From NCBI GenBank assembly GCA_963678705.1, contig OY783217.1, positions 5,022,001-5,086,000 of the forward strand: a stretch of DNA of 64,000 bases. Reading direction: 5' to 3'. This DNA is from Panorpa germanica. Taxonomy: Eukaryota > Arthropoda > Insecta > Mecoptera > Panorpidae. The notes beneath the pieces are model-generated. The model saw only the letters and a list, made by a program, of their open reading frames with translations, was not told the DNA's origin and searched no databases. Shown one piece after another: positions 11,994 to 23,420 of this stretch (its first letter is position 1; every line of letters starts with the position of its first letter). The position numbers and the translations under genes were made by a program.

Positions 11994-12523
11994 AGGATTA
12001 TAAGTATAAAATCTTACGAAGTCCTTTTTACGGATTTAAAGCTTCAACAACATATGATTATTTTATAATAAATATTAATAAGTTTTGCTTAAAATAAAAT
12101 ATTACATAGTAGTTCTATTTTATCTACTTTATTTCCACCCAGTGATCTTTTTACGCATATCCTATCGTTTCATATGACCCCATATATAATATATATTAAA
12201 CATTTTATAGCATGCTGCGTCATAATAAAACCTCTGTTGAAGTTTTAGACTCAAAAGTACATAGGGATTAAATTAAATGTAACAAAATAACAAATTGACT
12301 TACGAAAACTGGGGTTTTTGTGTATGTACATATACGAGTATATACGTGTTCTCCTTCTCTCTCCCTCACACACACACATATATATTGCTTTTCATATTAT
12401 ATGTAGTTTGTAATAAAACACAATACAGTGTAGTAGAGTATACGAACCAGTACTCATAGTATGTACTCCTTGTCAATTACCCGCTTGAGTAGTTAAGCTC
12501 ATCCCGCAGTTAATAAATTTATA
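11994..12523. other. no gene; short (CA)n at 12366-12379
   Basis: A short CACACA run followed by TATATA marks a minor microsatellite. No reading frame or known repeat was recognised. Confidence 0.5.
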
Positions 12524-12524
12524 C

Positions 12525-12556
12525 AGTGGAAACTCCGCATTTCGTGGAAATCGTTT
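12525..12556 (+). mobile_element. possible pogo/Tigger-type terminal end
   Basis: CAGTGGAAACTCCGCATT preceded by TA resembles the terminal inverted repeat start of pogo/Tigger-like Tc1/mariner elements (CAGT-GAA-CTC). No matching opposite end was found, so this is a weak call. Confidence 0.3.
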
Positions 12557-12810
12557 TCTTTTTCATCTTTCTTTGTTAACATTTCCCACACCATGTATTT
12601 TCTCACCGTTTGTTGGTTTTCTATTGTAATACAATTTTGTTTTAATACAACTGTGTGTGTTTTTTTTCTTTTTCATTTTTTATACAATTCTGATGTAGGT
12701 ACATGTTGCTGAAAGGTAGCGCGGGGATAAGGGTGAAGAGTATGCGGAAGTGTATAAGCCGTTTCTTACCCTAAAAGTTTGATTGTGAGATTTCCCTTTG
12801 GTCAAAGAAA

Positions 12811-12814
<4 letters not shown>

Positions 12815-12869
<55 letters not shown>
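12815..12869. repeat. (TA)n microsatellite
   Basis: About 27 TA units. Open frames of 70 and 80 codons that run through it on both strands (tyrosine-isoleucine repeats) are artefacts. Confidence 0.97.
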
Positions 12870-12878
<9 letters not shown>

Positions 12879-13375
12879 TATAGTGTTTTTTACTTCATTG
12901 GTAATCATCGAATATTTCATACTATTTTCGGTAATGGAACTCGAAACCAAGCTTTGGTGAATGTTGGAGTATACGACCTTACTAATTTGGCAACCCAGAA
13001 GGGCAAATAACAAGTGTGTGTTGCTAATATTTTATGAGTACATTTGCACTATATGTTCGATTTTCAAAAAAGACGTTCAAAAGTTTTAAAAGTGTAAAAA
13101 ACAATTTTATCTCATAAATATTAAAAAGAGTATTTTTAATTTATTTAATAAAATTATCATATAAAAAAGAACCTCTCAACGTTCAACAATGAAAAAATAT
13201 ATATAAAATATAATATTAAAATGACATAAAAAAGTATTTTGTTAATTACATTATAAAACATTTTAGGGACGTTAAAAAGGATATTAAGTAAATGGTTTAA
13301 ATCATTCTAGCAATAAGAAAGGAGATGTTAATAGAATTAATGGGATGACCTAAAAATAAGAGCGGGACCATAAAT
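12870..13375. other. no recognisable feature
   Basis: Low-complexity AT-rich sequence with AAATATAT-type runs around 13190-13215. Confidence 0.5.
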
Positions 13376-13435
13376 TGGTTGACAGGACCAAGACGTCCCT
13401 TCATCTCTTTAACATCATACCCTTAAGGACATTTA

Positions 13436-13545
13436 TAAAAAATGGTTGCGCAGGAACTCCTCCTTGCCCTCGCGTGTCCTTGTCGCTGTTGTCATAATGA
13501 AACTGAACATCTTGTATGCGTTACAGATTATTCACGCTTAAAAAA
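13436..13545 (+). pseudogene. doubtful non-LTR Cys/His tail remnant
   Basis: One frame reads CPCRCCHNETEHLVCV near 13465-13515, then TDYSRL. This resembles the C-terminal Cys/His region of LINE proteins (C-x-C...E-H-L...C). The flanks give no supporting reverse transcriptase or RNase H sequence, and the match is short enough to be chance. Confidence 0.3.
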
Positions 13546-13697
13546 CTTTTTTTTTATTTTATTAAATTTATATTTCAATTGTAAATGATACACTGCCAAA
13601 GTGAAATGTTTTATTGAGCGGTTAATTTTAAAATGAGGTTTTTGCCAAGTGGTTTGTTTGAAATAGTGACTAAGATACCGTAAAGTATTATTAAAGG

Positions 13698-13775
13698 CCC
13701 AGTAAACACTTTGGAGTCACTTTGACATCATATTGAATATGCGTATGGATTTTTTGTCATGAAAAAATTCAATAT
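13698..13775 (-). mobile_element. MITE-C copy 2 (partial)
   Basis: Starts with CCCAGTAAACACTTTGGAGT and continues TCACTTTGACATCATATTGA. This is the inverted right half of the copy at 9610-9826. It then holds an inverted echo (TTCAATATGATGTCA near 13768-13782) and diverges. The far terminal repeat is missing. Confidence 0.75.
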
Positions 13776-13935
13776 GATGTCACTAGTTCAAGGAAGTGTC
13801 AGTGATATGAAGTAATGGCTCTAGTTGCAAATAAAGCATTAAAGTGTAACAAAGACAGATATATCTTGTTTCTTTTTCTATGACGTGAATGAAAACAAAT
13901 GAATGTGCATTTTTATCTCTACTAATATAAACAAA

Positions 13936-14001
13936 GCCGCCGATTTACGCCCGAATTCGCTGTCGCTTAAATACCCTTGCAGTGTGCGACAGGCTTAATA
14001 C
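13936..14001 (+). repeat. Rep-F copy 2 (partial)
   Basis: CTTAAATACCCTTGCAGTGT, then GCGACAGGCTTAATA, matches the right end of Rep-F at 6165-6203 almost base for base. Only the terminal ~65 bp are present. Confidence 0.7.
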
Positions 14002-15710
14002 TTAAAGACATTACAAGACAATCCACTTTTCTTGAAAATTTAAATATATCTTTATACATATATCTAGTCCTTTATAAGTCAAACAAATATTATTACTCAG
14101 GACCACGCAGTATTTTCGCAATTTTATAGTACGCAAATGTTAAATAATAATACTAAAATTTATGCATAAATTATAGTTTAGAAAGATCAAAATTGAATAG
14201 TGATATATTAGATGTGATTAAAACTTTTCCTGTTAATACTAAATTTTTGTTAAGTGATTCAAAATTAATTAGTGAATTATTGAAATATTTAGAAATGTGT
14301 AAAATTGAATTATAAATTATAAGAGATGTAAAAAAAAATTATTTGATGGTGGCTATGACAAAAGAAAGTCAAGGCAAAGAAGTAAATAAATATAAAAAAA
14401 AAATTATAATACTAAATTTTAAAAGTAAGTAACCAGATTTGATGGTGAAAACCAGAATGGTATTACACACTATCTCACGTGTCAGTATTGCTCTAATGAG
14501 AAAAATTAAAAGCTGGATATTTAAACCAAAATTTTGTTGAACATTTTCTATTTTGGCGCGGACCTCTTTCGGAAGCGTAGTGCCCGTACCTACTGCTGCT
14601 ATATATCTAATCCGGCACTGACTCAAATTGAAAATGGGCTTGTTTCACTTTAATAATAAACGGCACATACATATGTTTAACTGAATTAACGGAAGTAAGT
14701 CAAACGGAAACGCACGAAACAGAGTTTTGTTCAGCCTATTGTAATATTGAAACTAAATAATAAATTGCCGTTTCAATATCTCGATGAATAGGAACGAGAA
14801 ACGAGAAATGAGAAATGCAAAGGCTAATTGCCTAAAGGTTTTATTAACTAAATTAAAGCTAGCGTTATAACAATTAACTTCTCAATAATATAATCAAATA
14901 TTTCAGAGTTTTGGACGATATTGTGTTGCTATGAGTAGATATGTATTTCTGTATGGTAAGTGTATGTATTTTATATTGTTATACATATAACAATATGTAT
15001 TCATAGAGCTGCTGTAGAAGTTCGTTCGTTCGAACAGGGTTTCCAAATCATTATTAATTCTTTCATTAGAATATTGATTATTTCAAAATCAAGGGTGTTT
15101 GCGAAATAGTAGAGATACACTAGGGATGTAGCTGCATCATAAAATAATAATTAGTGAATTAAAAAATTTATACTAATAGTTGCATATATGAATTTAAAAA
15201 ATGTCAACATTTTAGTTCGTTGAGAATTTCGCGTAATAAGCTATATGGGTAAGCTCGTGTAATCTTTAATCCGTACCATTAAAATCCTTTATGTATCAAT
15301 AATAAAACTGCATTATGAATTTAATGCATTACCTATTTTTATAATACAGACATTAAATCACATACAACATAAAAATAGAGCAGTGAAATAACTGAACCTG
15401 TTCCCATTAAATTTTTCATTAGTGCAGAGCAAATGCTCTGGTGAATGCAATGTCAGATATTTAAAATATCAAAACAAAATAAAGGTATTTATTAATAGAG
15501 GTAATAATTTGTAATTACCGCATAAAATATGTAATTAAAAATGGAGTAATGTTATAGTTTCAATTTGATAGTAATTTCAATTCCAAAATATTTTTTTAGG
15601 AAGATTTTGTTATTAGAAAATATGAATTATAGAATTTGTTAATTAAAAAAATAAACTACAGATTTGATTCTTTAAAAGGTTAGTCTAAACATACTTTTAA
15701 GAATATTTCA
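14002..15710. other. no recognisable feature
   Basis: An 85-codon minus-strand frame (14369-14626) has no motif. An octamer GTTCGTTC-type repeat occurs near 15020. Otherwise AT-rich, without repeats seen elsewhere in the window. Confidence 0.5.
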
Positions 15711-15711
15711 T

Positions 15712-15827
15712 CCGCCTTACAAATAAACCTGTTATGAAATGTATACCAGGTATAAAGCCTATCCGGACTGGTTTATTATTAGTTTATACCTGGTATAAGT
15801 TTTATAACAGGTTTATTTGTAAGGCGG
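15712..15827 (+). mobile_element. MITE-B copy 1 (116-bp palindromic element)
   Basis: The left arm begins CCGCCTTACAAATAAACCTG and the right arm ends with its exact inverse. Each arm is about 44 bp, leaving only ~28 bp of unpaired centre (AGCCTATCCGGACTGG...). A single strand would fold into one long hairpin. The second copy at 35495-35610 has exactly the same length. No target duplication is obvious. Confidence 0.92.
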
Positions 15828-15923
15828 TAAGAGTTTTCGCATGCCAATATTACAAATAGAACATGAACATGGCCTCTATAATGGTGCAATTGCAATCCTC
15901 GTTCCTTTTTATTTTTTTAACTA

Positions 15924-16430
15924 AGGGCCTTATTCTGTAAAGTATTTCCACCGGTGAAAAAATTTTATCGCTGTAAAATGACGTCACAAAAACGATGATT
16001 TTTTATTTGGTATTCTGTAAGAAATATCCATCGATTTTATTTTTGTCGCTGGAAAAAAATCGACTAAATTATAAGGTCGCCTTTAGCGGTTACTTTAAAA
16101 TTTTCCATCGCTGTATTTTTTAAAACTGTCGAAACAATTCGAATTATAATTTGAATTTCAGTACAAATTTTTTAATACACAGTATATGTATAGTCATATA
16201 AATATACAAATAGAAATATTTCAGAAAGTGAGGTTATGTTGCTTGTCAATTGACTTGAGCAATTGACATGTATTCGTACTTGTCATGTGTTTGAATTTTT
16301 AAATATTTGAATATTCTAAATGCCGTGATTGGACAAATATTTTTAAAATTGATGACGTATTTTAAGACGTCCAGTATAGAATTCCAGTATATAATTTTTC
16401 ATCGCTGTATATTATAAGGGCGATGGATGG
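15924..16430. repeat. block with internal direct repeats, possible degraded DNA element
   Basis: TATTCTGTAA occurs at 15931 and 16011 in similar contexts, 80 bp apart. ATCGCTGTA occurs at 15967, 16107 and 16401. Repeated subterminal motifs of this kind are common in non-autonomous DNA transposons, but I could not find terminal repeats or a target duplication. Confidence 0.4.
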
Positions 16431-17850
16431 GCGATTGTACTGTTTAGCTAGTAACTGTTTTATTTCGGATGATTCTCGACGAAATCACAATATCAATCGT
16501 TACGATGACGTTACGTACTTCTTAAATATATTTTAATTTTAACAACTTATTATGTACTCGTAAATATATTCACCATCAATGTATACTGTATTTAGATATA
16601 ATATGGAAAATAAACTTGTGTAAAATACAAATATATTTACCGAGTGCCAGCCAGTCTAGGGGTGGTCTCACCCCTCAAGTCATTTCAATGCTAGAACATT
16701 AGCTATCTACTTATAGGTGTATAATAGCAACATATACTCGTACATGTAATTAACAGTTTCATCGTTTAATTACTTTGATAAACGCCTATACTACACAAAG
16801 CGTAACACTTTGAAAGGGGAGAAAACCATTGTATTAAAATTTAAGTAATTATAAATCTTGTTTTCTATTATGAACTCTATACGACCTCTTCACAAATTTT
16901 AAATACCTATAGCAGAAATTAAATTTATATAACCAGGGTTCTCTAACATTTTTATTAGAGTCTTCAAGAATTTAGCTTTTTATCAGCAAAAACAATTCTT
17001 TATAGAATATCAGTAGTAGTAAAAGGACTATTCCTAAATATTTAAGTCAAAGAGACTCATAAAAATTTCAAAAAATTTGTAATATGCAATTAATTAACAA
17101 AAACTTACAATTATTGAGCTAATATTTATTATTTTAAAAAAATGACTTCTAAATCATTTTTGCAACTTTATTGAAGTTTGTACAAAGTTCTATAAACGAA
17201 AGAAGTAACATGCGATTTTTTATAATAGCTTTTTTAACGAAAAACGTTGTGTTTTGTTTCCTTTTAAAGGCGGTGCAGAACTTTTTGTTTTCTTTTCTAA
17301 CATGAGCTTTCAGAGAAATTTATCGTGATTGATTGTAAAATTCTTTTCCCATAAGACATGGAGCAGAAAGTTTTAAATTGTTTACCGTCGGAACGTCACG
17401 TTTAAATATATTTACCGACAAATGAAATTGTTCAAAAGAATAAATGTCAACTATCAGAAATCTATTTGTTGTTATTAATTAATATTTACAATACATTTAT
17501 AACAAATATATATTTAATGTTAACGTTACGTAACATTGAAACTATTGTACATATTTGTGTCATAAGTTAAAGTTAATTTGGGAAAAGACAATTCATAATT
17601 TGCATATCAGACACTGTAAACATCCTAGAATTGGCACCGGTAGGCAGATGTGACCCCGTGCATTTTGCTCCAATCCATATATGCATCCATATATGAGGTA
17701 CTTCACGAAGAAGACAAATTTCACATATTTGTTAAATCCGAACGACATAAAATTAAATTAGATTTTAAATGACGCCATCCACTAGATACTTAAATGAGCG
17801 CCTAGAAAGAGTCTTTTCACGGCATCTCCGTTAAAAAAAAACAATATTAT
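16431..17850. other. no recognisable feature; small hairpin at 16661-16675
   Basis: GGGGTGG-tctca-CCCC lies near 16660. Otherwise AT-rich. No open frame above 60 codons was supported. Confidence 0.5.
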
Positions 17851-17851
17851 A

Positions 17852-18061
17852 GTTCAAATTACGAGAGTTCGGCGGCGACTCATACTTAAAACAAGTTGTG
17901 GGGCATAAACTGTCGATATAACTAAGAAGCACTGACTCACTTATTTTTCTATAATGTATATAGAAACTAATAAGACAAAATTCATTATCGTATTATAGAT
18001 TTATACCGCTCTTATAACCTCTTTTAAGTATAAGTCTGCGCCGAGCTATCGTCATTTGGAC
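17852..18061 (+). mobile_element. MITE-A copy 2 (210 bp, TA-flanked)
   Basis: Same orientation as the copy at 1288 and nearly identical over its whole length. Shared blocks include AACAAGTTGTGGGG, AAGCACTGACTCACTTATTT and ATTATAGATTTATACCGCTC. TA flanks it at 17850-17851 and 18062-18063. The high similarity between the two copies suggests fairly recent activity. Confidence 0.92.
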
Positions 18062-18063
18062 TA

Positions 18064-19650
18064 TAGATAATTTCTTGTTTTGAAAATATAATGTAAAAAA
18101 ATACATTATATTTTATGAAAAATAGATCATATTTTATGTAGCTATCTCTGGCATGGATGATGGAATCAATTTCTCTGATAAAGACATTAAATATTAAATT
18201 AAAAGTTTCATAATTGACAAAACTACAGTCACTTTTAATTGTTATCAATGTGAGTTACTCTTATTTCTTAATTATTTATATTTATTCTTAGTTTTTTATA
18301 CCTAGGAAGGTTAATCTTGCGTGTCCGGAGAAATTGTTCGAAAGTAAATATAGTTATATATGTTATATTTTCAAGAAACAAAATTTTAATCCTCCTGTGT
18401 GTAAATATGTGCCTTTACAACGTCATTGGTAATCAGAACACTAGTTCCAAAGACTCCAAAGGCCCTTGTTAAAAATATATTAGTGTCAGTAAGTGTATAT
18501 ATAAACAAGGATATTACATTCTCAACTTTCAATTTAAATATCGTGGCACATGCACCTTGTCGATATAAACAGAGTTAAAAAATTTAAATAAAATATTTAA
18601 AACTACTCAAATTAAAAAAAGATCACAACGATAAGTTTAAGCAGCGTTTCATACACTTCAATATAAAAATCGACTTGACCCATTTCTTTTCTACGTTCAG
18701 GACTCTCCAATTAATATTGCTGAACAAAGAACTCGATGATTCCGCTAAAGATGGAAACTAGGATCAAAAATTAATATGTATTCATTAGAATTTGATATTG
18801 TCCGCTATGACCGCGCTAGTTGCGCGCTCCTGCCACACATTCTAAAACCTACTACCTTCTAACAGGGTACAGTATACACAACATAACGATCCAAACATTC
18901 CTAAATACTTCCAACTAGGACATTCAAAGGAATCTGGTATCCTGCTCACGTAGATATATCAACGAACATGTTAAAGTGTATTGGAATTGAGGATGAGGAA
19001 AGGATGATGGTGGGTACAGTACTAGTAGGGTGTGGGGGTGTTTCCTCTATACATTTACCACCCCTTTCTCTAGCCCTATCAATATGTTTGCATGTATATG
19101 TGTAAATACGTGTAAGACGATGTGTAATACGGTAACTTCGTAAAAATACAAAAGAAAGTCGGTGTAGATACCTAAAAAAAAATGTGTTTGTGTTTGTTGT
19201 AGGTATATAGTATTCGAGTATTGTATAGAGAAAAAGTTGTATTTGTGTTAAATTTAACGCGTTGTGTTTGAAAATAGGGTAAATGTTACGTAAAATGTCA
19301 TGTTAGCAACTTTCAATGAATTTTTACTGTAGATTAACTCGCTTTTGTCAAATGCAGGCAGTGACGTAGTGTTCGTGTATGTAATGCGACAAGAGTTGCG
19401 TTCTTTTATGAAATATTCCTTACAAAGCTCTTTAAGAGTCTTTAGACTGGTGACCCTTATTATAAAATTCTGCTTTCATAATACGTGTATCATTCAATAA
19501 TGTAATTAATTAATACGCTAATAAGCTAATATATGGTATATATGAACTGTCAATATACAACAATCATTGCGGTGATATTTGACAGATATTGTGTTCCATT
19601 ACTAACCGCAGAGTTTGTACCTTGGATTAATGTAAATGCACCAAAGTTTA
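18064..19650. other. no recognisable feature
   Basis: A 74-codon minus frame (18024-18248) overlaps the MITE-A end and is spurious. No repeat or coding remnant was recognised. Confidence 0.5.
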
Positions 19651-19654
19651 CCCC

Positions 19655-19669
19655 CGTCGCAAAGCGACG
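19655..19669. other. hairpin followed by T run
   Basis: CGTCGC-aaa-GCGACG followed by TCTTTTT. In bacteria this would look like a terminator. Here, in an AT-rich eukaryotic setting, a chance hairpin or the end of an unrecognised element is more likely. Confidence 0.4.
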
Positions 19670-20945
19670 TCTTTTTGGCGTGTATGATTTGAATCCAATG
19701 AAATAATTCCGAATTACATTTCATATTTAACTCTATTTTTAAATTGAAATAATAAACTCGCTCAATAATAAAATAATTTTATAAAAATTGACTGAAAAAA
19801 TATATATTTTTTATCAAAATAAAAAATATTTTCAATTTATGCGTTTTTTGACCAACTTTTTTTCAAAATTTTGGGATTTTTTTTTTCGATTCGTAAATAA
19901 GTTACCAAGGTTAGTTAGGAGCCTATATACAAAATTTAAACTTTCTAGCACAATTTTTACTCTCGGCAAATACTGCACCCGTGCCGCCAAATAACATTTT
20001 AAAATTTTGAATTTTTTTTTATTAATAATATACTTAATTATTCTAGAATCCAGAATATGAACTTTCTCCAAAGTTCCGTACCGGGCCCCCGAATTTCTAC
20101 AACCCCCTCAATTTTTGAATTTTTAATTTTTGAGAAATGTCAGCATTGAATACCTTAATACACATGCAAAATTTCTACTTTCTATCTTTTACGAATTAAA
20201 AGTAATACAACAAAAAAGGGCTCACTTTTTTTCCAGCTTTTCCAAAATTACGGGTTTCCAGGAAAAATCCAGGGACGCCAAAAGTCTTAGAATTCTTTTC
20301 TCTACGAAATAGGCAATTTTCAAAAACATTGACAGAGCCGTTTTCGCGCTGCCATACAAAATTCACTACCAAACATATAAGAATATAAGATCATAAATAT
20401 ACACCTGGGACATTATAAATAAGATCACCTCTTTTTACGAAAATATTGCATTTTCTTGCTGATATAAAATGATGCAATCCGAATTCTCTACAAAACAATT
20501 ACGGAAATTGAACTTAACTTTCAAAATGATGTGCTATAGAAGTGGTAGTGTAGTTGTTTTACCATTACATATAGTATTTAATAAATATAATAGAATAAAA
20601 CATTCCATAAAATATAGCGGTGGTTTGGCACCTTAACATTCTCGCTCACCGCGTTTTCTATAACATAAAGTAAAGTATTTTTATATTTATAATTCAGCGC
20701 AAAACACACAACGACACCCCTTCCCGTCCCCCCTCACAAACATCCCTGGTCTCTAATATTGGTAAAGTAATTGAAAAACATATATAAGAAAACAATATTT
20801 ATTTTCTGTGTTCACTCTCGTATTGATCGAACAAATATTAACAAAACAATTTATTTGCTTTCCTGTAGTTCTGTTACTTTCATTGACATAGAGGCCTGAC
20901 TGCGCATATACAATTACCCAAATCAAATATATTAGCCTCTGCTAT
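19670..20945. other. no recognisable feature; T-rich block
   Basis: From 19790 to 20330 the plus strand is rich in TTTT runs, with isolated GC patches (for example CCGGGCCCCCGAATTT near 20082). Overlapping frames of 60-79 codons on both strands reflect this composition rather than genes. Confidence 0.5.
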
Positions 20946-20949
20946 TTAA

Positions 20950-21240
20950 GCCGGCTCTAAACGATGGCTTCTACGAACACCTAGTTGAACACATCGTGTG
21001 GTCGATGCTGGAACTAAGTGTGTCCAACATTCAAAAATGATTCTTCTAACCCATCCATACACTTGATGCACATGTCATGCACTGCTGCACGAATCGTTTA
21101 ACAAAGGAAGGTTTAATACTTGAAAGTTCTGATCAAACATTTGCTCCACCGTGTAGTAGGAAAGTTACCATGTTAATATTTGACTCACATGTTGGAAGCA
21201 AAGATTTCAATCGAAGTTCACCGCATCGTCTGGAACCGGG
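20950..21240. mobile_element. TIR element with CCGGCTC ends
   Basis: The left end reads GCCGGCTCTAAACGATGGC. The inverse of the right end reads CCCGGTTCCAGACGATGCGG. These align as degraded terminal inverted repeats about 20 bp long around a non-coding ~290-bp interior. TTTAA-like bases flank both ends, but a clean duplication is not definable. Frames of 69 and 105 codons run across its right half without recognisable content. Confidence 0.6.
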
Positions 21241-21244
21241 TTTA

Positions 21245-22545
21245 CATATCGCTGTGTCTTACTGCGGTATACTCCTACTGTACTAACCAGATTCAACAAG
21301 CTACGACAACTTCAGACCCAACTATCATCATTTGCTTTCTTATAATTATAGCCCTATCCAAATTCAATATTTATTTTGTGAAACGAAAGTCAACAATTAC
21401 CTTACAACAACATTGTTTATTAAATAAATATTATTGTTACTATTTAGTCCTTGTTGTTTTGTGTCTGTTTGCTTTGAGTTTTAGGTGTACATGTTGATAT
21501 ATCAGCTTTAATACATTCACGAGTCGAACATACTTTTGTTATTTTTATTTTTTATTTGTATAGAATATACACCTTTAAAATAAAATATTATGTTTGGTAC
21601 ATTCATAGAATTTCAATATGAAAATCAAATTTAATTTTGAATTAACTTTTATTTATTTGAAACTTGAATAATATTGTAGTCGAGATTATTACATTTATGA
21701 TATTTCCATTATTGATTTAGATATTTTTGAATTAAAGCATTACATCACGTGTTTCAATACTTTGATAAAGTGTTAATTATCATTAGCACTTTCTGATTTT
21801 AGTTTTTACCCTTAAATGTAAGTTTCAGATAATGAAATATAAAGACATAAAAATATTACAGGAATAATTAGGATTTACTAATTACAAATCATAAGCCGTT
21901 TATAATATTTGTACGTTATTATTTATTAATAAATATGGAACTGTATAAAATTAGATGTAACTCTATAGACTGTTATCTAATGCATGTTATAGGCTGAGAT
22001 TGACCCAGGATTAAAGTAAAAAAAACTTTCCTCTACAAGAAAAACTATATTAATTATTAATTTAAGACGATCACTATATACTGAATTTTATTTAGTTTTA
22101 TTTAAAAACTATAAATGACCCTGCGTTTCTAATAAAAAAAAACCTATTACCTAAACGAACCACTCATTGTTGTGCAACAATTGAACTTATTGAAAACGTT
22201 TGTACGCACCAAGCAACAAAAATAATACAATTTAAATAAAGGAATTTATTTCTTAAATAACGTTTGGAACTTTGTTGTTAAATGGCGATATCTTTTCAGA
22301 ATAACTGCAACATTCAGTGAATTCGACTTGAATAACCCCTCCTCCTCACACCACTTCCACTTCCTTTGATTCACCCAACAAAACACCCTTTCCGCAATCC
22401 ACTTGGGAAGATATACTCGTCCTACGTACTGTACATTTGTACGGGAGTTTTAATCTTATTTTAAAGGGAATGTTTTTTTGATCAATGCTTTTTTTTTAAT
22501 TCAGGACAACCCAAAATTATGGCTATTATAAAAAGTAGAATAGGA
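21245..22545. other. no recognisable feature
   Basis: AT-rich, with a pyrimidine-rich patch at 22335-22400. The plus frame from 21180 to 21497 continues out of the preceding repeat and has no family resemblance. Confidence 0.5.
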
Positions 22546-22552
22546 GAGCGTT

Positions 22553-22959
22553 GCAAAAATTATTGGCATTAAATTCAACATCTTCACTGATTCGAACATT
22601 AAATAAATACAAACGCTTCAAAATAAAGTTCTGCGAGGAATAGGTAATGCACCGTGGTATATCCGCAATGACGACATACATAGAGACCTGAAGATTAACA
22701 CAGTCGGAGAAGAAATCAAAGCTATAGCAGCAAAGCACGAGTTGAGACTTCGTAACCACGAAAACATCGCCGTGACGCAAATGTTGCTTGATAGTAATGA
22801 TGTTCGAAGACTACGCAGGACTAAACCCTCGGACCTAGTAATCTAATCATGTAGAATTGTTCATTAGATTAATCTCTACCACACCGTGTTATTATTGAGA
22901 TGTAAGCCACTAGATAAGTGTATCTATACTAAGTTGTAGTATTAGAGTTTTTAAAAAAA
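22553..22959 (+). pseudogene. LINE-J (Jockey-clade) ORF2 3' end, copy 1
   Basis: This is the C-terminal ~97 codons of a Jockey-type non-LTR retrotransposon reverse-transcriptase protein. In frame from 22553 it reads KIIGIKFNIF, SNIK, a stop (TAA), then IQTLQNKVLRGIGNAPWYIR and HRDLKINTV. It continues to HELRLRNHEN and RRLRRTKPSDL before the natural stop at 22844-22846. The LQNKVLR...NAPWY(I/V)RN block and the RRLKR-x-KP-x-DL end are hallmarks of this clade. About 110 bp of 3' UTR follow (CTACCACACCGTGT shared with the other copy), ending in a short A run at 22953. Copy 5'-truncated; one early stop. The downstream coding part is otherwise intact. Confidence 0.92.
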
Positions 22960-23010
22960 TCTTCACCGATTTAAAAATCAACGAGTACGAATCATTTAGT
23001 TTACTCGTAA

Positions 23011-23070
23011 ATGAACCTTGGAATTAAGTTGTGGTAAGCTAATACATGTGTGAACCTTACATTGCAATAC
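23011..23070 (+). repeat. Rep-G copy 1 (partial)
   Basis: AACCTTGGAATTAAGTTGTG, then GTAAGCTAATACATGTGTGA, matches 48970-49015 and the cores at 46.87 and 61.68 kb. It appears to be one terminal part of a short repeat with the motif AGCTTGTGGTAAGCT. Confidence 0.65.
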
Positions 23071-23104
23071 AATGTTCTATCTAGTGTTGTATCAACACTT
23101 TGCT

Positions 23105-23420
23105 CATTCCCACTTTCATTAATTTTTGCTCTTTTGACTCGACATTACTCCCAGCTTTACTTGCACTTCCCTTTTTATTATTGTTAAGTCTTGTTCTATA
23201 AAGATTTCATTACCACTTCGCTTGTTTTTCACCACTAATACGCTAATTTTTTGCTCATACATTCCAATCTTCACTATCAATACTTCTCCTTCCTTTCCCG
23301 CGTTTTCTACCTTGTTTATCTTCATACTTTCGTACAGTTCCTCTCTTCACATTCTCTCTCTATTCGTTCTCATCTTTCTTTAACTTCAGTCTTCTTACAA
23401 CTATTCTTTTTACACAATTG
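23105..23420 (-). pseudogene. LINE-Z-like ORF1/N-terminal fragment
   Basis: A 68-codon minus-strand frame (23325-23119) encodes MYEQKISVLVVKNKRSGNEI, then FIEQDLT and REVQVKL. The pattern of a basic segment, nK-x-L/G-x-(E)IFI-x-x-DLT-x-x-(E)R-x-VQ, is typical of the ORF1-like or linker region of insect non-LTR elements with the RFRLGN tail. Upstream (23420-23330) the minus strand stays rich in lysine, arginine and glutamate codons. Assignment to the same family as the other LINE-Z pieces is inferred, because no overlap with them exists. No stop within the 68 codons, but no complete ORF. Confidence 0.5.

Noticed and set aside
12771..13013. Frames of 70-80 codons with tyrosine-isoleucine repeats on both strands
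   Set aside because: They are translations of the (TA)n microsatellite.
19655..19675. Bacterial-style terminator hairpin (CGTCGC-aaa-GCGACG plus T run), hinting at bacterial DNA
   Set aside because: No bacterial gene or coding signal surrounds it, and the flanks are insect-like AT-rich DNA.
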